From the NCBI GenBank assembly GCA_964016875.1, contig OZ024721.1, forward strand, positions 43,421,088-43,485,087: a DNA stretch of 64,000 bases. Reading direction: 5' to 3'. Below are positions 37,065 through 47,790 of the stretch, piece after piece. The number at the start of each line of letters is the position of its first letter. The stretch's first letter is position 1. The DNA is from Fallopia convolvulus. Taxonomy: Eukaryota > Streptophyta > Magnoliopsida > Caryophyllales > Polygonaceae. The position numbers and the translations under genes were made by a program. The notes under the pieces are model-generated. The model worked only from the letters and a program-made list of their open reading frames with translations. It searched no databases and had not been told where the DNA came from.

Positions 37065-37811
37065 AAAATTCAAGGGTACCATATGGAATTTCCCAATTTA
37101 TTATTTCACTTTACATTGATTAAATTTTTGCGTTTTTCTTTGTTTTTTGGACGCTCTGGACACACACTCTCGTTTCTTTCGAAGCACGGGTGCTCACACC
37201 TTAGTCCCCCAGATTCCAACATTATGCATGATTTAAACTGGATTGGTGTTATTGTTGAATTTTCTATTGATTGAGTAATGTTAAAATACAATTGATTAGG
37301 ATGTTTTGGAAAAAAAAATTAAAATCTCTTGATAATGTACGAAATTGTAAGGATATGTAAACATACTTTTTAATTAACAAAATAATTTTTCATAAAGTTA
37401 AATATACAAGAAAATCTATTAAGTATATATATTTTGTTGGAGATTTTTTTAATTGAAAACCTATGACATTTAACTTTCGTCAATTTTTTAAATTCTGCAT
37501 TTTATTGTTAGAATTCCGATGTGCCAATATTGAACGGGTGATGTATCAGGATTATTTAACCATTTCACATTTAAGGTTCAGTTTCACTTTCTAACCCAAA
37601 AGCTTAAGTTAATTGGTGGGAGTTTCATCCAGTGGTGGATCTAAGATTGTTTGAAAGGAGGGCGAACCTTAGTGGTTGGAGATATCATTGTTGGCTTGTT
37701 CATCATAATTTTATGAGAATTAGATTTTAATCAAGAATAATATCTAAATTCTAATAAAGTTGACAACAAAATTCCTAAAAATTACCTTTCGCATTCAAGC
37801 ATACAAGCACT
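37065..37811. other. Intergenic, nothing recognised
   Basis: AT-rich sequence without conserved coding features. CAGTGGTGGATCTAAG at about 37631 looks like a hAT left terminus, but no matching right end was found. Confidence 0.35.
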
Positions 37812-38395
37812 TAGGGCTGATAATTATCCGCGGGTGACCAACCCGATTAACCCGATCTAAATAAACGGGCGAAAATCCAAACAAAGCGTGTGACAGATGG
37901 TTCGGGTAACGGGTGAAACAAGATACGAGTCGGATAAGGGTGAGAGTTTGTCACTCGAATAACCCGATCTGTCACCTATTTAACCCACTTTAAAACTCTC
38001 TTTCTATATATATGATTATCTCCTCCCGACATAAACTCCTCTGATTCAGGCCTTAGCATCTATTCTTGTTTATTTACATGATGAATATTGCTTTATGGAA
38101 TTTTGGATTTGTGTTTCCGTTTATTTATATTGTGTATTGAAAATTTACTTATAGAATCGTTATCTTTATACGTTTTATGAATTTGTGTTTTCGCTTATTT
38201 ATATTGTGTATTAACAATTTACTTATAGAATAGTTCTTTTAAATGTTTTTTACGAATGAACTGGTCATCCAAATAACCCGCGTGGGACGGGAAGAACATC
38301 TCACGGGTGGCGTGTGGGTCTGGTGGGGCATTTTTACTTGCGGGTCGGGGTGAAAAGACTTCATCCACCCATAACCCGACCCATTAATAACCCTA
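37812..38395. mobile_element. hAT-type MITE, TSD CAAGCACT
   Basis: The left end is TAGGGCTGATAATTATCC; the right end on the minus strand is TAGGGTTATTAATGGGTC. The exact 8-bp duplication CAAGCACT flanks the element (37804-37811 and 38396-38403). Sub-terminal regions are rich in CGGGT/ACCCG phrases (AACCCGATTAACCCGATC, ATAACCCGACCC) around an AT-rich middle. 584 bp, non-coding, TIRs imperfect. Confidence 0.85.
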
Positions 38396-38582
38396 CAAGC
38401 ACTAAATGGAATGAGTAAATATATAGTAACTATAACACTTGGTCATTTGAAGATTTTTTTATAAACATTAGAAGTGGATAATAGTTAAGAGATTCTTATT
38501 TAGTTATTACTAGTTTTAGGTTAATTTTCCTCTTTACAATTTCAAAAAAAAAAAAGAATCGCATTACTTTAATTTGACCTTT
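38396..38582. other. Short intergenic spacer
   Basis: Holds the second hAT duplication and, at its end, the left LINE target-site duplication. Confidence 0.5.
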
Positions 38583-40443
38583 TTTTTGTTTGATCAGGAA
38601 AGGAATTAGGGGGACTTAAAGTCTGGAAGAAGTCTGCCCTAGGGCATCCTCACGGATGAGGCCACGAAGGCTAGGGTCTGCTGCCAAGGGTAAGGAGGAG
38701 ACACTGAAGAACGATTTGGCAATATATTCTGCTACAGAGTTGGCCTCCCTAAACTTATGGAAAATACTCCAAGAGTGGAAGTTGCAGAGCTCACAAAGGA
38801 TGTCCGAAACCACCAACTCAATCTCCTATGGGCAAGTTCTAACACCACTAACAGCATTGATCAGGCACAAACTATCTCCCTCGATCTCAATATGGGAGAC
38901 ATCACGACGAATGGCTTCCTGAATACCCTTCTTCAAAGCGAGAGCCTCGGCCATCATGATGGAATAGGTACCTGAAAGACCGCCGTCAAAGAAAACATCG
39001 ATGCCAAATTGGTCACGAAGGATGTAACCATATGTTGAATGTCCGACATTATTTTTAGCACCATCAAAATTGAGTTTGATGAAGTTGGGTTTGGGTTTTT
39101 CCCATTTGATGTTTCTCCTTCTCCTTCTTGTTCGTTCTGAATCCTTGGTTTGGTTATTCGCTATTTTTTGCTTCACCCAATTCAGATTTTTATTTTCTGA
39201 TGAAGATGAAAGTGTTATCTATGTTAGGGGGGTTTGTTTCTCCGACATTGTTGAATATCATTTGGTTCCTAAAGAACCAAATACCCCACCAAGAGTATGC
39301 TAGTGATTCAAAATCTTCTTTGGTCATTTTCTGTCTTATCTCATGCATCCATTGGATTGGTTTTTTATTGTCCAAGTTTATTTGTAGCAGTGTTTGGATT
39401 ATCCTACTGTTTAGTCTTTCTAGGATTTGATTTATGCGGTAGCAGTTAATTAGTAGATGACTGAGATCCTCTATTGTGTAGTTGCATTGGTCACATTGGA
39501 GTGGCACCACCACATGGTTTTTATAGAGTCTGGCCTTTGTTGGAATTCCATCATGAGTGATTTTCCATATGAACATTTTTATTTTGGGGGGGGGGGGGGG
39601 GGGGGGGGGGGAGGTTGAGCTTCCAAATCCAGTCAAGACTTTCTTCTTTAATTCCTTTTCCTTGAAGGATTAGTTGGAGGCATGAGTTTGTGGAGAACCA
39701 TCCGTTTTTACTTGGCTTTCAATACAAGCGATCTTGTATATTGTTGCTAGGGATAATTACTTCTGTTATAGCATCAATGTCTTGTTGGTTGAGGTTTTTT
39801 TTAGCTTTTCGATGTTTCATGATTTATCTGGATTTAAGTAATCAGCCACTTTTTCATTTTCATCTATGGTCTTGTCTAAATGTCTTTGTTTTAGGGGTTT
39901 GGAACCTATCCATCAATCTTTCCAGAAATGGATAGATTTCCCGTCCCCGACTTGCCAGATGAGGCCTTTTTTGAATGTGTCTCTAAGACTCATAAGTTTG
40001 CTCCATTTCCAAGATGTGTTAGCTTTCTTTTTGTAGGTGAGGAGATCATCTGTTTTGAGGTATTTTTCGGTGACTAGTTTTACCTAGATGTTATTTGGTT
40101 CTGCAAGAATTTCCAGAGCAGTTTCATCTGGAGTGCTTTGTTCATATCTTCCGCCTTTGAGATGCCAAGACCGCCATTTTTAGTGGGTATGCAGATTGTA
40201 TTCCAGTTTATAAGTGGTTTGTAGTTTTGGTCTTTATTCTAGAAGAAGTTCTTGTTAATTTTGTCGAGTTCCTTGTGAATTCCCGAGGGAAGGAGGAAGG
40301 ATTGCATGAGGTAGTTAGGTTGGGCTGATAGATTGCTTTGAATAAGAATTTTTCTACCTACTTGAGAGAGCATATTAGCCTTTCATTTGGTTAGTTGGTT
40401 TTGTGTTTTGTTTATAATATGGTCAAAAGTTTGGTTGGTTACC
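38583..40443 (-). pseudogene. 5'-truncated LINE (RT C-terminus, zf-RVT, RNase H)
   Basis: Minus-strand coding remnants in order: the reverse-transcriptase C-terminal region at about 40430-39640 (LSQVGRKILIQSNLSAQPNY; GGLGISKAEDMNKALQ), a zinc-binding RT-associated region at 39636-39190 (KIKMFIWKITHDGIPTKARL; LQCDQCNYTIEDLSHLLINC), then RNase H at 39176-38616 (KLNFDGAKNN; AEALALKKGIQ; IEIEGDSLCLINAV). Stops and frame changes are frequent. A 14-bp direct repeat, TTAATTTGACCTTT, flanks it (38569-38582 and 40444-40457), extendable to 19 bp with one mismatch, next to a short T-run that is the poly(A) tail on the minus strand. This is the structure of target-primed integration. The catalytic RT core and ORF1 are missing. 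Confidence 0.88.
39586..39611. repeat. G26 homopolymer
   Basis: Twenty-six consecutive G residues on the plus strand inside the LINE remnant; on the minus strand it would read as a proline run. Runs this long are unstable and error-prone in sequencing, so the length is uncertain. Confidence 0.9.
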
Positions 40444-40457
40444 TTAATTTGACCTTT

Positions 40458-41590
40458 AATAAACATGTCCAAACCATAACGTTATGAGCAATGATACATC
40501 ACTCGCCACATCAACCTTTAAATTGACCCAAGTGGACCGAAAGTAGTTCTGTTAGATGAATTGAATTACTCAAAGTTTGAAGTTGAAGTATAACATCAAC
40601 AACAACCAAATTTCTTTTTAAGAAAATAAAATCTATTAAAATTAGACAAATGTCACTCAACAAAGAGATAAAGTGCAAACTTCATGCAACTTAAATGCTG
40701 AAAGCCATTGATATGTTTCTGCCGTATCATGTAATTTTTAAACACAGAATGTATGAAACTATGAATTGTGGGTGTCAATCTCATGAATCAACCAACCAAT
40801 AAATATGGCAAAAATCACATCATGTATGTTTGAGCCTTTTAAACGAAAGCCAAGAATTTGGTGATTCTTTTCACCTCGAGGTCACGTGGCAAACATATGC
40901 TGGATAGAAATCATGTGAAATTTAGATAATGGGCTCGTGAAGCCCATAATAATAATTGGGATCGTCATTTGAGTCATTTGACTCAGGCCCATGTAGTTCA
41001 GATTGCTCTAAATTCTAAATTTCCTCACTCGAGTGAACGCTCCACTCATTCGGTAATACAAGAAATGTCGATAAATTTGTTTTAACAACCTCTTGTCGAG
41101 GTTTCCCTTTCTTGTACTGTAATTTTCAAACCAATAAACTCTATTAACTACTAAAAACGATAGATGGCGGCGGAATAAACATCAATTAGCATTTATAGGG
41201 ACAGCATATAAGATATGTTTGGGTGTTTTTTATTATTGGGTTCAAGTACTGCTCAGAGAGAGCCTAGAGCATCTATTATGGATTCACAATTCTAGGCTTG
41301 ATCCTAAATTATTAATCCTTAAATAATATAATGATCATCTAAACACATCCTAAATTATTAGTCCTAACAGTGGCATATTTTGCTTATATAAGAAAACGTT
41401 TTACACAAGTGAGATGCGTCCAAACATGCCCATATTATAAGATACAACTGCGAATCCTCAATCTCGCCGTTTCTCATGTTGACAGATGAGATGAGCAATC
41501 CAGTTTTCTCGAAACATTTATTAACAGGATAAGAAAAACCAGAGCAAGCAAGCATATATATGTTATCATTCCTGATCCAGTTTTGATCAC
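40458..41590. other. Intergenic and 3' flank of the PLP-enzyme gene
   Basis: No recognised gene. The last 300 bp or so are likely the 3' UTR and terminator area of the minus-strand gene ending at 41591. Confidence 0.4.
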
Positions 41591-43079
41591 TTACTCGTAG
41601 GGCACACACACTCTTTTTCCATGGCCTGAAGCCATATCATTCCACATCAGATCCGAGAGCATCATTGTCAATTCACCCACCTTACCTACAATCGAACACA
41701 AAATAGACACAAATCAAACCCAAAAATAAACTCCTCTATTGATATTCATATGGACAGTTAATTAACTTCATTACCGTCTCCAATCGGCTTCTCGTCCCAC
41801 ATAACTATAGGCAGTATAGGAAGTGTGCTTGCAACAAACATCATCTCAGCTGCATCTCTTGCTTCCTCCACTTTCACACTGACAATTCCCACGCTTTTCA
41901 GTTTACCCATCTCCACCATTTGTGTAGCCAATTCTAAAAGCCTCTTTGCAGTGCACCCACTAAGAATCCTATCAAACGAAGGCAAAATAAGCTCCTTATC
42001 ACGGGTTATAAAAGCTACATTCATATTGGGTCCTTCTGCAACATATCCATCATCATCAATCCAGATAGATGCGTGTGCGTCCTTCTCTTCAGCCTCCATT
42101 TGAGCGAGTGCGTTCGGGAGGTAGTTCACACTCTTCATCTTAGAGAAAAGTGGACTTTTCATTGGTATTGTGGATGTTATGACTTTGACCCCTTGTTTGT
42201 GTTGTGAGAAGTCTTGCTTAATGACTATGGCGTAGAATGCGGGTGTGTGGCATTCAGAAGGTGAGAGAAGAAAGTTGCCTGGACCTGTGCTCAGCCAATA
42301 TCTCAGCGTTCCCTTCTTGCATTTTGACATGGATGCGAGTTGGATGAGAATGTTTCTGAGTTTTGATCGTGGGAAAGGCGAGGAAATCTTTGCTAATGAC
42401 GCTGATTTGAGGAGGCGGTCTAGGTGGTCATCTAGTTCATATAAGTAGCTGCAACAACACAAGTAATTAAAAGAGTTCATTTGTGGTAAGGTAATATTAG
42501 TTAGACAGACCAAGGCAAGTCAAATGCCTTCAATTGCTAAATGAAAAGGGCTTACTTACCCATAAAAAATAATAGCAGTGTCAAACACACCGTGTCCTCG
42601 GTGAACCATATGATCATCCATGGGTATCATCATTAGGGCGGGATCAAGCACAATTCCATCGAAAATGCTAGAATACATTGCAGCATATTGTTGATCCTTC
42701 TCTGGATTCCACTTCTTGTGCAGCTTTTCAATCAGCTTTGAGAAAGGGAAGCTCGTGAATTTGATGAATGAAGCATGGGAAAGTGCGTAATCATCAAAAT
42801 CTCAAACATCACAAGGACAAATTCAGCACAGCACAAATATTTGGTCTGGTGGAGTTCGACCGTGGATTAGAATACTAAGTTTTGGAAAAATTAGAAGAAC
42901 TAACCCTAACTTCATCTCCCGAAATCGAGAAACAAAAATTACAGCCATAATACAGCAATTCATTCATGATTTAGATCGACTTCGAGAAGAAGGGGATTTG
43001 AGCAGCTTACCTCTTCCGATGAGGAGAAAACATGGGCTCTGTAGTCGGAATCTCCTCCAAGCTCAGAAGCAGTCGCCAT
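41591..43079 (-). CDS. Fold-type IV PLP enzyme, D-amino-acid transaminase/ADC lyase-like
   Basis: Four exons (43079-43011, 42735-42560, 42448-41775, 41685-41591) join in phase to a 337-residue protein ending CVPYE. It belongs to the class IV aminotransferase family, with members that transaminate D-amino acids, transaminate branched-chain amino acids, or cleave 4-amino-4-deoxychorismate to p-aminobenzoate. Landmarks: MDDHMVHRGHGVFDTAII (N-terminal domain), RYWLSTGPG, the PLP-lysine context MKSVNYLPN (about 185-193), VAEGPNMNVAF with the conserved Glu, and LSGCTAKRLLELA. It resembles the Arabidopsis At5g57850/At5g27410 group; sequence alone does not fix the substrate. The short N-terminus (MATASELGG...) has no clear transit peptide. 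The exon 2 acceptor is a plain AAAG after a pyrimidine tract. A TATAG just upstream of the ATG may be the end of a leader intron. No damage seen. Confidence 0.92.
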
Positions 43080-43986
43080 TTGGGGTCTATACAGAGAAAT
43101 TTACAGCATTAATTGAAATGCAAATGCATGTTTAAGAGATGAAGATGGATTAAGAAATCCAGAGAACAGACCTAAATTTTCTTTTATAACGGGCATTTGA
43201 GAGGGAAGATGAAAATGGAAGGAACTCGTCACTCAGCACATAGCTCTACTCATCAATCTTCCCTTCTCAGAAGATTACACGCCAATTTTTGGTAAACAGA
43301 AGGCGGCAGATGAATTAAAGACAGATCACTGTTTCTTAATTTGGGAGCAAATTTCAAGCGAAATTTGTATCAAGTTTACTTGCTAGTTGCTTGCTAGTAT
43401 GAGCGCACCGGCGGCACCGCCACTCTTTTTCGAGTGACTTTTGACTATCAAGGTGCATTATGATCCGGATTTGTATTTTTACTAGCATAAATTTCATTTC
43501 GTCAATTCAAGAGAACCGACATTTCTGTCATTTATAATTAATTATTGAGGATACTATATTTAGATGAATATGTCGCGTGCAAGAAGCCCCTGGATATTAA
43601 ATCAGGTTGCTTAATGCTGATGGTGTTGGACCAGTTTGCATGTGAATCCTTATCACTAATCACTCTTACTAACATAGTATACTATAATAATTAAACTAAT
43701 TTTGGATTTGTTTGGTACAAGCTTAGGAATTAGGAGATGGTTTCGACCAAAAAAAGGAATTAGGAGATGGTTTGAAATGACGGATGGAATTAAACTAATA
43801 TTGGATATGTTATGTGGTTAATGATTTAAATGCAACTGAGATACTAGGTGGAATCCAAATCAGATGTGATTATGAATGAATGAAATTAAATTGATTCTCA
43901 TTCCAGCCTATATCAATCAAAATTGTAATTGAATAATTCTTCATTATCACTCATGATTCCTTACTTTTTTTTCGGGGACTTAGGAC
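43080..43986. other. Promoter/leader of the PLP-enzyme gene, then intergenic
   Basis: About the first 350 bp should hold the 5' UTR and promoter of the minus-strand gene. GGAATTAGGAGATGGTTT occurs twice (about 43724 and 43756) as a short direct repeat. No gene is recognised. Confidence 0.4.
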
Positions 43987-44598
43987 CAGGCACGGATTTA
44001 GGGGTGGGTTCCCAAAAATTTATAGACTAGTATATATATTAAAAGAATTAGTTCATGTCTATTAAAACTAATAGCACAGATGGTAAGAGTTAGCGTGGAA
44101 GTTTCACAGGTCGGGAGTTCGAACTTGATTGCCCGCACGCGTTTGTTTCAAGTTTTAGTCCGTTTTCCAATACATCAAAACTTTTCTCACCCCCTTTTTT
44201 CTTTTCTTTTAAATTTTAATTTTTTTTTATTCGTTTGTTTCAAATTTTAATTTTTTTTGGTTAGTACAAAAAGGCATATTACTTATAATATAAATTACTT
44301 TTTCTCTAATTAATTTCATTTATTAAAAAATATTTGATGTATAAATTTTTTAAAGAAATTTATTATAGAATTGAACCTCTAAAAAGACCGAGACGATTCT
44401 GCGTGTTGATTTATTTTATACGATTTTTAGATAACGTGTCCTTATTTTTAATTATTTTTTTCGACAGATTTATCATTTCCATGGTTTAGATTCTAGATTT
44501 AATACTTTTATAATGTGTCCTTAGGTACATATAAAAAAAATTGTATTTTATAAGGTAAATCCAGCCTACCCAGAAATAAATTCCTAGTTCCGTCCCTG
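43987..44598. mobile_element. hAT-type element with a tRNA-like core, TSD CTTAGGAC
   Basis: Ends CAGGCACGGATTTAGG (left) and CAGGGACGGAACTAGG (right, minus strand). The exact 8-bp duplication CTTAGGAC flanks it (43979-43986 and 44599-44606). Inside, at about 44070-44130, an A-box-like TAGCACAGATGGTAAGAG and a B-box-like GGGAGTTCGAACTTG are spaced as in tRNA-derived SINEs, followed by T-rich sequence. No transposase. Either a MITE that picked up a SINE or a family that carries a Pol III-like promoter. Confidence 0.85.
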
Positions 44599-45568
44599 CT
44601 TAGGACGCACAATGCAGAGTTGTATCGCGCACTCAATTTATGGTAGCAGTGTGATACACTGCTATGATTTTTAAAAAAAATACAAAAAAGTGTAGAGGTA
44701 GCTGCTGCCGCTACCTCTACTTGTTAAAGCGCGAACATCGATTGAATTAAAAAAAATTATATTAAGGGTAGCGGTGCAAATACAAATAATGTAGTGGAAA
44801 CCGCTACCGCGCGCTATCTTACTGTTAGGTGAAAACGCGCTCAACCTCGGCTAGTTAACCTCGCATCGTCTTCATTTTCACCGGCTCATTTCACCGCAAA
44901 CACAAGGAGTCTCAAATTTTACCGCAAACACAATCTCAAATCACTACGAGAACGATGTCGTCGGGTTTTTGGTCACGTTTTGCAGAGCGAGGACATTCTA
45001 GTTCAAATCCGATTAATCAAAACAAAGACGCGGTGTAGACGGAATTACCTATAGTGGACATCAAAACGAGGTCATTTTGCATCAAAATGAAAAGGTGATA
45101 TGTAATGCATTATTAACGATATTGTTAGTTTTATTATTTGGTATTTGTTATAATTAATCATTCGATTTTTCTAACCTATGCCCCAAGGGCATACGCTAAG
45201 AGACTAAAGATGGTAATATATTTAAAATTTGTATTTATTTAGATTTAATTATTTTTTCAATAGGGTTTATTAGTTTCCTATTAGGGTTTTAGTTTCCACA
45301 TTTAGTACTCTTAACCTATGCCCTTAGGGCATAGGATAGAAAAACCGATTTGTTAAATTTAATTATGTAGAAATTGTTGGAATTTGTTATTTATAGTTGT
45401 TATAATCCTTAAATTAGTTTAGTAGAAATTGTTAGTTTTATTATTTTATAATTGTTATAATTAATCAAATGTTTAATCTTAATCGTGATTTTATAATCGT
45501 TATAATTCAGCATTTGTTATATTTAATTAATATTTTAACGCACTAAATTTTTTATCAATTGCTTCCAG
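44599..45568. other. Intergenic upstream of the MULE transposase
   Basis: Contains a short palindrome-rich MITE candidate (listed separately). A possible upstream transposase exon near 45040-45100 could not be confirmed. Confidence 0.35.
45163..45350. repeat. Small inverted-repeat element with palindromic arms
   Basis: The left arm TCGATTTTTCTAACCTATGC is matched on the minus strand by TCGGTTTTTCTATCCTATGC. Each arm contains a near-perfect palindrome; the right one is CCTATGCCCT-T-AGGGCATAGG with 10-bp arms. Total length about 190 bp. No target duplication was identified, so the transposon class is open. Confidence 0.55.
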
Positions 45569-47172
45569 TTTCCCGATTTTTCTAGCCACTTTGAGTCTAA
45601 TAATGAGTGGACGGTTCGAAAAGATGTGCTAAAATGGGCTAGAGAAATAGGACGGAATTTGAACATGGTGTTGACCATTATGAACTCCTCGAAAACGAGG
45701 GTCCTTTTAGCATGTGTGCTGGCTGGTGAGTACAAACCAAAGAAGAAGGGGAAATCTGACGTTATTTTGCAGACCCTACAAGTTGGTGATGATCTAAGGG
45801 AAAAACCACGTAGTAGAAAGATTGGTTGCCCGTTCGAGTTGGTTGGACAACGGGACAGGAGGGCCCATTGTTGGCAGCTAAGCGTGAAATCTGGTCGCCA
45901 CAATCACGACCTTTCCATTAGTTTAGAGGGGTATGCTTTTGTCGGCCGCATTACCGATGAGCAAAAGGAGGATGCAAGGCTATTAACCCTCACACATGGT
46001 GAGTCGAAGTTTGTTATGACATACGTACGCCAAAAGTGGTCGGACATGACAACATCGATGAGATAGTTGTACACTTTTCGACATGAGGTACTGAAGAAAG
46101 AGATGAGCTCAATAACGGTAACTCAATTCTCACTCCATTTCTTGAAGTCAAATGGGTACTATCTCGATTATCGAGAAGAGGAAGGAAGCAATGAGATAAT
46201 GGACTTTTTCCTTGCCCACCCCAAGTCATTGAATCTGTTGAAGCTGTTTCCGTATGTCGTGATTATAGATGCGACATACAAAACGAACATGTAAGTATTT
46301 ATAATAAAAGCGTCTTTACTTTTCACATTAAGTTTTGCACATTAACTTATTCAAATTAATTAACATTACAGGTATAACATGCCCTTGAGTGAGACGGTAG
46401 GGTTTACTTACATCGGGCACACTTTTAGCATTGAGTTTGCATTTATGGCAAGAGAGAACCAATATCACTACGAATGGGTATTATATCAGTTGCGGTAGGT
46501 GTTCGAAATGGTTGGAAAAATTCCAGAAGTTGTTGTCACTGATCGTGATGTTGCCGAGGTTAACGTCGTTGCGACCATGTTTCCCAACGCCAAGCACCTG
46601 CTGTGTTGGGTGCATATCCAGCGAAATTGCAAGGCATATGCTCTAGCGAACGAGTTTTCTACAGCATATGCGGAGTGGTTTGGAAACAAAAGATCGGAAC
46701 TATATTGCTCGATGATTGTAGCAGAGTACGAGGCACGACGTTGTCTACTGCGGAATGGTCAAATTGGAGTACAAAAGCCGCTCAATCCGTTGTTGTTAGC
46801 ACACCTCCAGAGGAATTGGCTTACTTCTTGGCGTAATCACATTGTTAGAGCATACACTGATCATCGTCTCCATTTTTTACAAGGACCAAGAACAAGTAAG
46901 CTAATAAAAATTCCTTATGAGAAAAATCTTAAAACGGTTATTTTCGCTATTGACACTAAATTAACAAAATGTTTTTCAGGGTCGAGTCCCAACACTCTTT
47001 GTTAAAGGATTATTTGGAGTCTTCCGTTGGGGGGTTCAACATTGTTCTAAGAAAGATGCACGTCATGGTGAACATTCAAGTGCACACCATCAGGGGAGAG
47101 ATGGAACGGGACCGTACCAGCGAACCGTTGTCCTTCAAACATTTGGACGAGGATGATACAAGACTTCTATGA
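45569..47172 (+). pseudogene. FAR1-type Mutator-like (MULE) transposase, decayed
   Basis: Exons read 45569-46290, 46372-46895 and 46980-47172, with GT..AG introns and matching phases. The FAR1-like zinc-binding N-domain is visible (KIGCPFELVG, WQLSVKSGRHNHDL). The MULE catalytic core follows: VVIIDATYKTN (first Asp), VVVTDRDVAEVN (second Asp), the MULE signature CWVHIQRN, and VESQH near the expected Glu. Two in-frame TAG codons (46064-46066 and just before VFEMVGK near 46497) abolish it, one probably from a CAG codon. Weakly open frames otherwise persist, suggesting moderate age. An OTU-like segment lies downstream. Confidence 0.85.
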
Positions 47173-47280
47173 AGGCAAGATAGATCCTACCGTCAAACAC
47201 CAGGTTGGTCGATAGTACTTGAACCTCAATTATCCTGAGGAAGGGGATTTGACGGAGCCATCTTAGCATAGGAAGAAGAA

Positions 47281-47790
47281 GGGTAGGCAAAGGAAGAACT
47301 CAAAGGTCCAACTAAGAAACTTGATTAGGCTGGAGCATCTTCAACAACGTGGAAGAGGCACTCGTTCTATGCCTGGGGTTGCACTTAGCCATGTTCAAAA
47401 GGAAGAGGAAGGGGAAGGGGAAGATGTATATCATCCGACGCTTGAAGAAGAAGGGCACATTGAAGTTGATTTCGGTGTCCATGTACCCACTTTCATGAGG
47501 CCATTCATCGTCAGGCTCTTGATTTCCTAGGAGACGATAATTGCGGGTATAGGGCACTCGCATCTGGTTGGGTGGGGGCAGGATAATTGGAGGAGGATGC
47601 GAGAGGAGATGGCTTTGGAGTTGATGACGCACTACGAGATGTATGCACCTGTGTGGCATTACATTACGCATATTGATGAATTGATCGATCAGGTCAATAA
47701 AGACTACTTTTGGATGGAGACGTCAATGACGTGGATCTTCGCTTTCATGGCCGCATGGCCAGGTACGTCATTTACCACAATGCAGCTGGG
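47281..47790 (+). pseudogene. OTU-type cysteine protease fragment of the MULE
   Basis: After a charged segment (VQLRNLIRLEHLQQRGRG), a frame gives DDNCGYRALASGW at about 47532, the OTU catalytic block (D..NC..RAL). It continues WRRMREEMALELMTHYEMY, typical of plant OTU proteins linked to FAR1/MULE transposases. Frame changes separate the parts. It is cut at 47790 by a solo LTR whose target duplication, CTGGG, lies inside it. The C-terminal His region was not found. Confidence 0.6.
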
